Below, piece by piece: positions 1-8,364 of a stretch of 64,000 bases of DNA (within the stretch, counting starts at the first letter, position 1; every line of letters begins with the position of its first letter). The DNA comes from Bordetella trematum (lineage in GTDB: Bacteria > Pseudomonadota > Gammaproteobacteria > Burkholderiales > Burkholderiaceae_B): contig NZ_FKBR01000009.1 of NCBI RefSeq assembly GCF_900078335.1, positions 173,162 through 237,161 of the forward strand, written 5' to 3'. The notes under the pieces are model-generated. The model was not told the DNA's origin and ran no database searches. It saw only the letters and a list, made by a program, of their open reading frames with translations. Both the position numbers and the translations under genes were made by a program.

Positions 1-717
1 GACTGGCGTCTGAGCGGCGACGCCGCCGTGGCCCCCTTGCAGGTTTTCGATAGCCCCGAAGGTATCTGGCTGCAGTTTCCCGCCGGTCAGGCAATTCCCG
101 CCATCTTCGGTCTGGGCGCGCAGGGCGAGCAACTGTTGGCGTATCAACGTCGAGACCCCTACGTGCTGCTGCCACCTGGCTGGTCGCAGCTGGTGCTGCG
201 CGGAGGGCGTCGGCAGGCGTACGCACAGCGCCAGCGCGGGCCCGGGGACGCCCCAGCCCGCCTGCCCGCGCCGCCGGCAGACGCCACGTCATCCGGGCAG
301 GCGCCGGCGCTGGCCGAGGCCCCCGTTGCATCTTCTGTTGCGGCTGACTCCGCCCAGGCCGTGCCGTCCGTGTCTGCGCCGCCTGCGCCTGTGGCGTCCT
401 CCCCGCATCGTCCCGCCTCAGCGGCGTCGCCGCGTTTTTTCGCCGGTCCGCCGGACACCACCTTGCGCGCCGTGCTCAGCCGCTGGGCACGCCAGGCCGG
501 CTGGGTCTTCGGGGCCGAGCATTGGCTGCCCACGGTCGATATTCCTCTGCAGGGCCAGGCCGGTTTCGACGGTGATTTCAAGGTGGCCGTGCGGCAACTG
601 CTGCGCGCCACCGAGCTGGGCGACCGCCCGCTGCAGCCATGTTTCTATGCCAATCGGGTCTTGCGCGTGCTGCCCCTGGCACAGAGCTGCGACCGCAGCG
701 TGGCGGGGCCGGCATGA
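1..717 (+). CDS. pilL: PilL/TcpQ-like type IVb pilus protein (5' partial)
   Basis: The frame is open from the first base, so the N-terminus lies outside the window; 238 residues are visible. The C-terminal ~85 residues (TTLRAVLSRWARQAGW, then DIPLQGQAGFDGDFKVAV) match the TcpQ domain of PilL-type proteins, which in toxin-coregulated and R64 thin pili sits in the periplasm and assists secretin assembly. A long Pro/Ala/Ser-rich linker separates it from an N-terminal beta-rich part. The stop overlaps the pilN start as ATGA, implying translational coupling at the head of the visible pilus operon. The family call comes from the C-terminal pattern and the context. Confidence 0.75.
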   Translation, partial: DWRLSGDAAVAPLQVFDSPEGIWLQFPAGQAIPAIFGLGAQGEQLLAYQRRDPYVLLPPGWSQLVLRGGRRQAYAQRQRGPGDAPARLPAPPADATSSGQAPALAEAPVASSVAADSAQAVPSVSAPPAPVASSPHRPASAASPRFFAGPPDTTLRAVLSRWARQAGWVFGAEHWLPTVDIPLQGQAGFDGDFKVAVRQLLRATELGDRPLQPCFYANRVLRVLPLAQSCDRSVAGPA

Positions 718-2306
718 GGCGCCATATCGGGCTGCGCAGCCTATGCGGATTGGGTTTGTGCCTGATGCTCTCCGGTTGCGGTTTGCGGGCCCACTGGCAA
801 AGCCTGCGCGACGCCGTCGGCCAGGCGCGCGAGCGCCTCGAAACCCTGCATCAGGCCGAAGCGCGCCAACAGGATGCCAAGCTGCTGCGCGCTGCCCGCG
901 AGGCCGCCCAGGAGGTCGAAAAACCCTGGCTGGCGGGCCCGGCCCAGCCCCTGGCCCGCGAAGTGGCCTTGCCGCGGCCCTTGCAGGCCAAGGTCGACAC
1001 CACGCTCATCTTCGCCGGCCGCGCTACCCTGCCGCAGCTGGCCGAGCGTCTGCAGCGCGCCACCGGCATCGCGGTGAGGGTGCAGCCCGAGGCGTTGCTG
1101 CCGCCCGAGCGCTTCCTGCCCAGGGTCGCCGCAGAGGAAACCATTGTCGTGCCGGCACAGGCCGCCATTGAACTGCAGGAGGGGCCGCGTCCGCTGGCCG
1201 ATATCCTCGACTCCCTGGCAGCCCGCCTGCTGGTCTGGTGGCGCTATCGCGATGGTGCCATCGAGTTCTATCGCAGTGACACGCGTGTGTTCGATCTGCG
1301 CATGTTGCCATTGCAGTCGCAGGCCGAAGCCAGGCTGGGCCGAAGCGCCGACGGTGGCGCAGGCTTTGACCATGCCATCCGGGCCAGCGCATCGTTGCAG
1401 CTCCCGGCGCCGGCCGTGCTGCTGGGGCGTCAGGTCGAAGCGTTTCTGACGCGTTTCGGGCAGGTGTCGCTGACCGACTCCGGCGCCAGCCTGATCGTGA
1501 CCGATACGCCCGCTGCGCTGGCGCGTGCGGCAGCCTTCATTGCCCAGGAAAATGCGCGCGCCGGCCGGCGCGTGAGGCTGCTCTTCGAAGAGCTGACCTT
1601 GCGTCTGCGTGACAGCACCGAGGGTGCGATCGACTGGCGGCTGCTTTATGCCGGCGCGCGTGCCGGCATCGAGGCGCTGTTGCCACCCGGGGCGTCATCG
1701 GCCGGTGCCGCCCTGGGCGTCAATGTTACCCGGGGGGCCGCCTCGGGTTCGCGCGCCATCCTGAAGGCGCTCGCGCAATATGGCGCCGTGCGCCATCACC
1801 GCTCCATTCCCCTGCTGACGCTCAACCGGCGTCCGGTCAGCTACGCGGTGCACAGCACCTTCTCTTATGTGGATCAGATCGAGCGCAGCCCGGCGGGCGA
1901 GAACCCGCGCACGCCGGCAGCCGTTTCGGTCAATCAGCGCCGCGTGACCGTCGGCACCTTTCTCACGCTGCTGCCCGATGCCCAGGACGACGGCAGCATC
2001 CTGCTGTCGATCGGCTATGACAACACTGTCGCCCAACCCTTGCGCGCCCTGGCATTCGGCGACGGCGAGCGGCCCCTGCAGGTCCAGCAGCTCACCCTGG
2101 ATGGCAGCGGCAGCGTACAGCAGGTGCGGCTGCGCCCCGGACAGGCGGTGGTGCTCTCGGGCTTTGACCGCAGCACCGACAGCGTCGAGCGCGAGCGCGT
2201 TGCGCCGGATGCGCCGTTGCTGGCCGGCGGTCGCGATCAGGCCAGCCACGAACGTTTGCTGACAGTCATCGTGATCAGCGCCCAACTGGAGGAAGCCGAT
2301 GGCTGA
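714..2306 (+). CDS. pilN: PilN-type outer-membrane secretin lipoprotein of type IVb pilus
   Basis: Secretin subunit forming the outer-membrane channel through which the pilus passes. The chosen ATG overlaps the previous stop; it gives 530 residues with a signal peptide ending in the lipobox LMLSGC, so the mature protein should be lipidated on Cys22 or nearby. Residues ~90-300 hold N-domain-like segments (ATGIAVRVQPEALLP, SLTDSGASLIVTDTPAAL), and the C-terminal half ends in the secretin-like stretch SGFDRSTDSVERERVAPDAPLLAGG. A longer upstream frame exists but would bury the lipobox, so it was rejected. It is followed by an overlapping pilO2. Confidence 0.9.
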   Translation: MRRHIGLRSLCGLGLCLMLSGCGLRAHWQSLRDAVGQARERLETLHQAEARQQDAKLLRAAREAAQEVEKPWLAGPAQPLAREVALPRPLQAKVDTTLIFAGRATLPQLAERLQRATGIAVRVQPEALLPPERFLPRVAAEETIVVPAQAAIELQEGPRPLADILDSLAARLLVWWRYRDGAIEFYRSDTRVFDLRMLPLQSQAEARLGRSADGGAGFDHAIRASASLQLPAPAVLLGRQVEAFLTRFGQVSLTDSGASLIVTDTPAALARAAAFIAQENARAGRRVRLLFEELTLRLRDSTEGAIDWRLLYAGARAGIEALLPPGASSAGAALGVNVTRGAASGSRAILKALAQYGAVRHHRSIPLLTLNRRPVSYAVHSTFSYVDQIERSPAGENPRTPAAVSVNQRRVTVGTFLTLLPDAQDDGSILLSIGYDNTVAQPLRALAFGDGERPLQVQQLTLDGSGSVQQVRLRPGQAVVLSGFDRSTDSVERERVAPDAPLLAGGRDQASHERLLTVIVISAQLEEADG

Positions 2307-3471
2307 TGCCGGCCTGCATGTGGCTCGCGACGGCGTGCGCTGGGTTTACGGCCTGGCCTGGTTTGCGGTGCTTGGCAGTCACGCAGCAGGGCTGGCGCGT
2401 CGCCGTGCACGGCAGATGCGGGCCAACCGATACGTGCTGGGTGGCGTGCGTGCCGTTGCGGCAGGCTGCGCGCGCCTGCCCTGGCGTGGGCGGCTGTTCT
2501 CGGCCGCGCAGCAGGTGGCCCTGCAATGTGCGCCAGGCGCGGTCGCGGCGGTGCTGCCTGTCAGCGGACGCTATTGGCTGGTTGCCGTCCAGGATGGTGC
2601 CGTGCAGGCTGGCGGGGACCGGCTCTTCACGCAGCACGAGGAGGCCCAGGCTGCGCTTGAGCGCCTGACTTCCGCCTGGGAGGTCGCCTCCCATGATCCG
2701 GCCGCGGTCGAGCAGGCGCTGGCCGCGCCGCCTTCGCCGGGCGCGCGCCTGCGGCGTCTGTCCCCGGGGCTGGCCGGCTGCTTGCTTCTGGTCGTGCTGC
2801 CCCTGGCTGTGGGGGGCCTGGCGTGGCGCGCAAGCCAGATTCTCGTCATGCCGGCGGCCTCGTCACCGCCGGTTCAGGCCTCTCTCCCCGAGGCAGAGCC
2901 GTTGTGCCTGGGGGCGGTGCTGGACAGTCTGCGGCGTCTGCTCGTTCAGCGGGTTGGCTGGCGCTTGCAGCAGGCGAATTGTGCTCCTGCCGGGAGGTTA
3001 TGGGCATGCCGGGCCGACTATGCCGCAATCGACGCGCAAGCCATGACTGCGGCTTTCCAGGCCGGCCTCGAAGCGGGCTGGCGTGTTTCCACGCCAGGCC
3101 TGGATCAAATCCAGCTGGCCTGGACGGCCGGCGGGCAATGTCCGTCGGCCGTCCAGGCGGATGCCCGGCGCATGCCCCCCGACGCGCTGTGGCTGCGCGC
3201 GCTGCAGCCCTGGCGTCAGGCCTTTGCCGAGTTATGGATGGGCCCCTGGGCGGCGGCCTCGGGTGATGGCAAGACGGCCCCGATGTCGCGAGCGCTTCGT
3301 TTCAAGGGGCCGCTGCGCTCTTTCTTCCTGCCCGAGTGGCCCGTTCTGGGCGTGCGTTGGCAGCGCCTGATGCTGCAGCTCGATCCGGAGCAGGCAATCA
3401 CCCTCCGTCACAGTCCTCTCACCGTTCTGCTCGAAGGAGCATTGCATGCCCCGTCCGTGGATATCCCTTGA
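2299..3471 (+). CDS. pilO2: PilO2-family type IVb pilus inner-membrane protein
   Basis: 390 residues. The N-terminal ~150 residues appear cytoplasmic and are followed by one strong hydrophobic segment (GCLLLVVLPLAVGGLAW, roughly residues 157-173) and a periplasmic C-terminal domain. This is the layout of PilO2/PilO of R64-type systems, an alignment-complex protein linking the secretin to the inner-membrane motor platform. It starts 8 bases inside pilN and ends 26 bases inside pilP. Sequence conservation in this family is low, so the call rests on topology, length and its place between the secretin and pilP. Confidence 0.78.
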   Translation: MADAGLHVARDGVRWVYGLAWFAVLGSHAAGLARRRARQMRANRYVLGGVRAVAAGCARLPWRGRLFSAAQQVALQCAPGAVAAVLPVSGRYWLVAVQDGAVQAGGDRLFTQHEEAQAALERLTSAWEVASHDPAAVEQALAAPPSPGARLRRLSPGLAGCLLLVVLPLAVGGLAWRASQILVMPAASSPPVQASLPEAEPLCLGAVLDSLRRLLVQRVGWRLQQANCAPAGRLWACRADYAAIDAQAMTAAFQAGLEAGWRVSTPGLDQIQLAWTAGGQCPSAVQADARRMPPDALWLRALQPWRQAFAELWMGPWAAASGDGKTAPMSRALRFKGPLRSFFLPEWPVLGVRWQRLMLQLDPEQAITLRHSPLTVLLEGALHAPSVDIP

Positions 3472-4003
3472 GCCGGCGTCCAAACTTCGGCGCACCGGCC
3501 TGTTGATCGCGCTGTGGGTCGCTGGCTTCGATGTGCAGGCCGCGCCGCCCGCCGTCGAGTCCGCGGGTACGCCGGACAGCGACGCTGCATTGCTGCAGCA
3601 GAGCGCTCCCCCGCAGGTGCCGGCCGACGTTTTGCGTGAGGACATCGACCAATGGCTGCGGCGCGAACTGGACGCACCAAAGGCACCGGTTGACCCCGGT
3701 CCGGGCGTTGCGCCCGGGCCGGCTGCGGAGGCGCCGGCCTCGCCCGAGGCCGCCTCCGGGGGCGCCATGATCCGTCTGCACTCCCTCTATGGCGTCGGGC
3801 AGCGCCTGATTGCCGAATTCACCGTTGCGGGCCTGCGCATGCGCGCTCAACAGGGGCTGGAGCGGGTACGCAGCCAGTACGCCGACCTGGGGCAGCCCGC
3901 TTACGTTCTGCATGCCGTGCAATGGCCATGCGTGCAATTGCAGCGGCCCGACGGCACGCTGGTCGAGGCCTGCCTGCTGTCCCCCGGAGACGACCATGAC
4001 TGA
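3446..4003 (+). CDS. pilP: PilP-family type IVb pilus biogenesis protein
   Basis: 185 residues with an N-terminal signal or anchor (LLIALWVAGFDVQAAPP) followed by a Pro/Ala-rich linker and a compact C-terminal domain ending near SLYGVGQRLIAEFTVAG. It fits PilP of thin-pilus operons, a small periplasmic protein that works with PilO2. The ATG is inside the end of pilO2 and the stop overlaps the pilQ start by 8 bases, so translation is probably coupled on both sides. Confidence 0.75.
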   Translation: MPRPWISLEPASKLRRTGLLIALWVAGFDVQAAPPAVESAGTPDSDAALLQQSAPPQVPADVLREDIDQWLRRELDAPKAPVDPGPGVAPGPAAEAPASPEAASGGAMIRLHSLYGVGQRLIAEFTVAGLRMRAQQGLERVRSQYADLGQPAYVLHAVQWPCVQLQRPDGTLVEACLLSPGDDHD

Positions 4004-5549
4004 CGTGCCGGACTACAGCGAGGTCGTCGCTGTCCAGGCTCTGCAGGAGCTCGATCCTCCGTTTGCGCGCGTGCTGCGTGACGAGTTCGATCTCGCGGGC
4101 CTGACTGGCCACCTGTGTCCGGTACTGCTGGCCGATGGCAGTGCTGCCTTGTTGGCGCAGGCGCGTTATGTCCGGGGTGCCTGGGCCGACGAAATGCTGC
4201 GGCAGTTGCGGGCGCGGGGCTACATTCTGGCCCATCCAGCGCGCATCCAGGTCGAGGCGGCGCTGCTGCTCAGCCTGTTGAGCGATGCCGCCAGCCAACC
4301 CCGGGCGCGTCTGCTCGATCGGCCCACGCTGGCACTGCTTTTTGAGGATATCGTGCGGGCCGGATTGAACGCCGGCGCCAGCGATATCCATCTGAACGCG
4401 CTTGAGCCGGGGCCTGCCCAGGTGCGCTACAGCATCGATGGCCGTTATGTCGCCCTGCCCGGGCTGTCCACGCTGGCACGCGCGACGCTGCTCGACATGC
4501 TGGCGGTGGTGTGGATGGACGTGGCCGGTGGCAATGGGGCGGTTTTCGATCCTCGCATCGAGCAGCAAGGGAGGATCGCCTGCCGTATCGATGACTGCGA
4601 TCTCGTGTTGCGTTGGGCGTCGCTGGCGACCGACCATGGGCCCTCGGTCTGCCTGCGTTTGCTCCAGGCAGAGGAGGGCGGGCGCAGTCTCACCCGGCTG
4701 GGTTTCGAGGCGCAACAGGCACGCCTGCTGCGTCAGGCGGCCGACCTGGAGGGGGGAGCCATCGTGGTGGCCGGCCGGGTGGGTTCGGGCAAGTCCACCA
4801 CGCTGGCGACCTTGCTGCGTGGTCTGGCCGTCACGCGCAAGATCATCACGCTCGAAGACCCCGTCGAATTCCGCATTGCGCACGCCTTGCAGAATACCGT
4901 CGGTCGAGGCCTGGAAAGCGGCCATGAAGGCGCTTTCGACGCCAAGCTCAAAACCCTAAAGCGCAGCGCCATGAACGATGTCTACCTGGGCGAGGTGCGC
5001 GATCGCGAAACCGGTCGTGCCTTCATGGACCTGGCCGGTTGCGGAGTCAGCGTCTACACCACCGTACACGCCGGCTCGGCCGCGGCCATTGCGGTGCGCC
5101 TGGCCTCGGATTTCATCGGTGTGCCGGCAGACTTTCTGGCCTGCGAGGGCGTGCTCAAGTTGCGTGTCTACCAGGAACTCTTGCCTTGTCCCTGCCCGGG
5201 CTGCGCCTGGCCGGTTCAGGCCTTGCTGCACGGCGCTCAGGCCTCGGCCTGGAACCGCTGGTTGCAGGCGCTCCCGCAGGTGCTACGGCAGGGCCTGCGC
5301 TTGCGCAATGCCCGGGGCTGCGCGCGTTGCCGTCAAGGCCCGCCAGCGCTGCACGGCTATGCCGGGCGCCGGGTCGCGGCGGAACTCCTGCCCGGTTCGG
5401 CTGGCGCGCCGCCGGATGGCTGGCAGTGCAGTCTGGCACGCAAGGCCTGCCGGGGCGAACTGGATGCCCGGCAATGGGTGGCGCGCGCTGGCGGGCGACA
5501 GGCACTGCTGGGTCGGCTGGCCCGTATCGAGGAGGCCCTGCATGGCTGA
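3996..5549 (+). CDS. pilQ: PilQ assembly ATPase (GspE/VirB11 superfamily)
   Basis: Cytoplasmic ATPase powering type IVb pilus assembly; 517 residues from the ATG that overlaps pilP. Motifs in order: a GASDIHLNALEPG segment (typical of PilB/GspE N2 domain), Walker A GRVGSGKSTT near residue 265, Asp box ITLEDPVEF, Walker B-like VYLGEVRDRETG, and the His box TVHAGSA. Two Cys pairs near the C-terminus (CPCPGC and CARC) form a likely zinc-binding tetracysteine site as in GspE proteins. An upstream in-frame extension has no ribosome site and would run through pilP, so it was not used. Confidence 0.92.
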   Translation: MTDVPDYSEVVAVQALQELDPPFARVLRDEFDLAGLTGHLCPVLLADGSAALLAQARYVRGAWADEMLRQLRARGYILAHPARIQVEAALLLSLLSDAASQPRARLLDRPTLALLFEDIVRAGLNAGASDIHLNALEPGPAQVRYSIDGRYVALPGLSTLARATLLDMLAVVWMDVAGGNGAVFDPRIEQQGRIACRIDDCDLVLRWASLATDHGPSVCLRLLQAEEGGRSLTRLGFEAQQARLLRQAADLEGGAIVVAGRVGSGKSTTLATLLRGLAVTRKIITLEDPVEFRIAHALQNTVGRGLESGHEGAFDAKLKTLKRSAMNDVYLGEVRDRETGRAFMDLAGCGVSVYTTVHAGSAAAIAVRLASDFIGVPADFLACEGVLKLRVYQELLPCPCPGCAWPVQALLHGAQASAWNRWLQALPQVLRQGLRLRNARGCARCRQGPPALHGYAGRRVAAELLPGSAGAPPDGWQCSLARKACRGELDARQWVARAGGRQALLGRLARIEEALHG

Positions 5550-6642
5550 TCCCTGGTGGCGGCTGCAGGCTGACGCCTGGCGCTTTCGCCGGGTACGCGC
5601 GGATTACTACGCTTATCTGGCGGCTTTGTTGCGTGCCGGGCAGGGGCATTTTTCCTTGCGCGACATCTTTGCCAATGATGCGCGACGTTATGGGGCTGGT
5701 CATTATCGTGGCCGCCTCGCTGCGCGCTGGGTGCAGGCCTGCGGCACCCATGGCGGGGAGCTGGCTGCCCTGTGGGGCGGGGTCGCGCCGGCGCAGGAGT
5801 GTCTGCTGCTGGCCACGGCGCAGGCGGCCGGCACGCAGGCGCTGGTGCAGGGGCTGGAGGACCTGGCGCGCGCCTGCCGGCTTTCGGAGCAGGCTTTTCG
5901 GCAGTTGTGGGGCACGCTGGCGAGCGCTATCGCTGCCTTGACGGTGCTGCTGGGTACCTTGTGGGCGATACCGTTATTCACCGTACCCCATCTGCAGCAG
6001 GTGTTCGGGCATCTGCCGCCGGCGTACTTTGGCCCGCTCACCCTGCGGCTCTATGCCCTGGCCGCCAATCTCGTGTGGCTGGGGCCGCTGGTGGCGCTTG
6101 CCGCTGCCTTGGCGCTCGGATTGTGGGTCTGGTCTTTTGGTCACTGGCGCGGCCCGTGGCGGGTGCGCTTTGACGGCATCGGGCCCTGGAGGCTCTATCG
6201 CGATACGCAGGCGATCCGTTTCCTGGGGTTGCTGGAGGTGCTGCTTCGGGACCGTGGCGCGATCGACACGCGTCTGCGCGCCGCTCTGCAGGCGCAGCGC
6301 CACTACGCCTTGCCCTGGCTGGGCTGGCATATCGACATGATGCTGGCGCGTATCGATCAGGGAGTGGTCGGCGCGGCGACGTTCCAGACCGGTCTTCTGG
6401 CTCGTGAGCTGTGGTGGTTCATGAGCGACATGATGGCCGCTCACGGCATCGAGATGGGTCTGGCGCAGGCGCGTCAGCGTGTCGAGCAGCGTTGGTTGCC
6501 GCGCCTGCTGCGCCAGGCTGCGGGCTGGCGCTGGTTGCTGCTGATCCTGACCGTGCTGGCCATGCTGGGGTTGACGTTCTGGCACTACGGCGTCATCGAC
6601 GAGCTGCGACGCGGCCTGACGAGTTTCTATGCTGCGGCCTGA
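5542..6642 (+). CDS. pilR: PilR inner-membrane platform protein (GspF/T2SF family)
   Basis: 366 residues. Polytopic inner-membrane platform that partners the PilQ ATPase. Hydrophobic segments are at about residues 130-150 (ALTVLLGTLWAIPLF), 170-200 and at the C-terminus (WLLLILTVLAMLGLTFW), separating two repeated helical T2SF domains, the first opening with AALLRAGQGHFSLRDIF. The start ATG lies 8 bases inside pilQ. A much longer in-frame open stretch upstream overlaps pilQ and is discarded. Gene naming follows the R64 scheme, where pilR is the GspF homologue; it is not the PilR response regulator of Pseudomonas. Confidence 0.88.
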   Translation: MADPWWRLQADAWRFRRVRADYYAYLAALLRAGQGHFSLRDIFANDARRYGAGHYRGRLAARWVQACGTHGGELAALWGGVAPAQECLLLATAQAAGTQALVQGLEDLARACRLSEQAFRQLWGTLASAIAALTVLLGTLWAIPLFTVPHLQQVFGHLPPAYFGPLTLRLYALAANLVWLGPLVALAAALALGLWVWSFGHWRGPWRVRFDGIGPWRLYRDTQAIRFLGLLEVLLRDRGAIDTRLRAALQAQRHYALPWLGWHIDMMLARIDQGVVGAATFQTGLLARELWWFMSDMMAAHGIEMGLAQARQRVEQRWLPRLLRQAAGWRWLLLILTVLAMLGLTFWHYGVIDELRRGLTSFYAAA

Positions 6643-6667
6643 TGCCGCGATTTTCGGAGGAAGCGCT

Positions 6668-7261
6668 ATGGATTACGTGGCAAGGGCGGCGGCGATCGAG
6701 CGCCGCCAGCAGGGCTTTTCGCTGATCGAGGTGTCCGTGGTGGCCGCCATTTTGCTGATGGCGGCGGTCATCGGCGTGCCGGCCATTCATGGCTATGTGA
6801 TCGAAAGCCGCGTGCCCAAACTGGCCGAGGAACTGCAACGCTTTGTCGTGCGCATGCGTATCCAGGCGGTGTCGGCGGGCGCGGCGCCGTACGCAGGCAT
6901 GGACAATGCCATTCTGGCGCAGGCCTTGCAGGACTCAAGCGTGGTGTCGATCTCGGGGGAGGGGGCTTCCCGGGAGGTGAGGCATGGCCTGGGCGACGGT
7001 CGCATCACCCTGGCCAGCGCCACCCGGCCAGGCCAGCCTGTTGGCTCTGCCTTTACCTTGACCCTCGATAACGTTCATCCGGCGGCCTGCCCATCGCTGG
7101 CTTCGGCCTTGCAGCGTTTGGCCTTTCGCGTGAGCGTACAGGGCCGGGCGGCCGCCGTGCAGGTCAAGGACGACCTGGCTACCCCTGCGCGGCCCTATCA
7201 GCCCTTGTTGGCGGCCGCGCAATGCGGTTCCAGCAATCGTTTTGCCTTCACCTTTCCATGA
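6668..7261 (+). CDS. pilS: Type IVb major prepilin
   Basis: 197-residue prepilin. The start is set by a strong ribosome site (GGAGG at 6656-6660) 7 bases before the ATG; an upstream ATG at 6629 lacks one. It has a 16-residue leader ending in Gly, then FSLIEVSVVAAILL, with the expected Glu at +5 of the mature chain, and one hydrophobic helix. Two Cys near the C-terminus (AACPS and AAQCGSSN) would close the disulfide-bonded loop of type IVb pilins. Leader cleavage needs a prepilin peptidase, which is not encoded in the visible part of the operon. The stop overlaps the pilV start as ATGA. Confidence 0.88.
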   Translation: MDYVARAAAIERRQQGFSLIEVSVVAAILLMAAVIGVPAIHGYVIESRVPKLAEELQRFVVRMRIQAVSAGAAPYAGMDNAILAQALQDSSVVSISGEGASREVRHGLGDGRITLASATRPGQPVGSAFTLTLDNVHPAACPSLASALQRLAFRVSVQGRAAAVQVKDDLATPARPYQPLLAAAQCGSSNRFAFTFP

Positions 7262-8277
7262 AGCCGGCAGCGCAGCGCGGCTTTGCCCTGGTCGAACTGA
7301 CGGCAGCCCTGGCGCTCAGCCTGCTGCTGGCCGTGTGGGCCGCCAGTCAGTGGGCCCGTCAGGCCGATGAACTGGCCGCCCGGGCCAGCGGCCAATGGAT
7401 GGCGCAGGTGCGCCACGCCCTGGAGCAGGCGGTGCTGCTCGATCTGGGCGGCTGGCGTGGCGAGACGCCGGATAAACCGGTTTTTGCGCGCCCCGCCACG
7501 CCTGCGCTAGCCGAGTTACGGCAGGCCGGTCTGCTGCCGGCCGGGTTTCCCGACCATGCGCCACTGGGTTTTGGGGTTCGTCTGATGGTGCTTGCCGCAG
7601 CGGCTTGCCCGGGGGCAGGATGCCGGGTCGATGCCCTGGTGGTGGCGGGGCTGGCCTGGCGTTTGCCGGATGGCAGACCAGATGTGGTGCGCCTGGCGCC
7701 GCTGCTGCAAGAGCTTGGCGCGCGAGGAGGGCTTGCCGACGATCGCTTGCGTGGCGCCCAGTTCGCGTTTCCCAATCCGCCTCAGCCAGGCTTGCCGCTG
7801 ATCCCGGCAGGCACTCCGTTGGCCTGGGCCGGCTCCAGCGGCGGCCTGGATCCTCGCTACGTTCATCGTGGGGATGCCCGTGATCCGCAATTGCGCGGTT
7901 CCTTGAGCGTGGCCGGATCCGTGATGGCGGGCGAGCGTCTGGCCGCAGGCGGGACACTCTGGGCCGGCGCACGGCGCACCCTGGGCCAGGCCTGCCTGGA
8001 AACCGGGGCGCTGGCTCAGGGCGATGCCGGAGAGTTGCTGCAATGCCACCGGGGCCGCTGGCGTCCGGGGGAGGGGGCGTTCGGCGGGGCTTTTGCACGC
8101 AACAACCGTTATGGTTGCGCCCTGTACAGCGGCGAGTCAGCGCGCAACCCCCTGGCAGGGCGTTGCGCCTGCCCGGCCGGTTTCGCTGCCGTGCCGGTCT
8201 CTTCAGGAGGAAAATGGACGGAAACCGAGGGCTGGACCACCGGATTCGTATGCGTAAGGGCGCTGCCGGGCTCCTGA
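7258..8277 (+). CDS. pilV: PilV-like minor pilin / tip adhesin
   Basis: 339 residues starting at the ATG overlapping pilS. It opens with a short 8-residue leader ending in Gly, then FALVELTAALALSLLLAVW, a second class of prepilin signal with Glu at +5. The body is long for a pilin and matches PilV proteins, minor pilins at the pilus tip that contact recipient or host cells. The C-terminal part is Cys-rich (CHRGRW, GCALYSG, CACPAGF, GFVCVR). In R64 the PilV C-terminus is switched by the rci shufflon; here alaS follows directly and no recombinase or inverted repeats are seen, so the tip appears fixed. Confidence 0.8.
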   Translation: MKPAAQRGFALVELTAALALSLLLAVWAASQWARQADELAARASGQWMAQVRHALEQAVLLDLGGWRGETPDKPVFARPATPALAELRQAGLLPAGFPDHAPLGFGVRLMVLAAAACPGAGCRVDALVVAGLAWRLPDGRPDVVRLAPLLQELGARGGLADDRLRGAQFAFPNPPQPGLPLIPAGTPLAWAGSSGGLDPRYVHRGDARDPQLRGSLSVAGSVMAGERLAAGGTLWAGARRTLGQACLETGALAQGDAGELLQCHRGRWRPGEGAFGGAFARNNRYGCALYSGESARNPLAGRCACPAGFAAVPVSSGGKWTETEGWTTGFVCVRALPGS

Positions 8278-8280
8278 AAC

Positions 8281-8295
8281 CCGGCCCCAGGCCGG
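8281..8295 (+). other. GC-rich hairpin after pilV
   Basis: Perfect 6-bp inverted repeat CCGGCC / GGCCGG with a 3-base loop directly after the pilV stop. There is no T-run, so it is not a standard intrinsic terminator; it may protect the pil mRNA 3' end or pause polymerase. Confidence 0.35.
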
Positions 8296-8301
8296 CCTCG
8301 G

Positions 8302-8330
8302 CTGGCAGGCACGCGCCTAGCCTCTATAAT
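8302..8330 (+). promoter_or_regulatory. Sigma-70-like promoter of alaS
   Basis: CTGGCA (-35, 8302-8307) and a consensus TATAAT (-10, 8325-8330) are separated by 17 bases and lie 35 bases upstream of the alaS ATG. This suggests alaS is transcribed independently of the pilus operon. Confidence 0.6.
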
Positions 8331-8364
8331 CAACGATTCGCCTAAATCCCCCGATTCATCCACG

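Noticed and set aside
7258..8364. Possible shufflon after pilV
   Set aside because: No repeated 7-19 bp recombination sites, no alternative pilV ends and no recombinase; alaS follows immediately.
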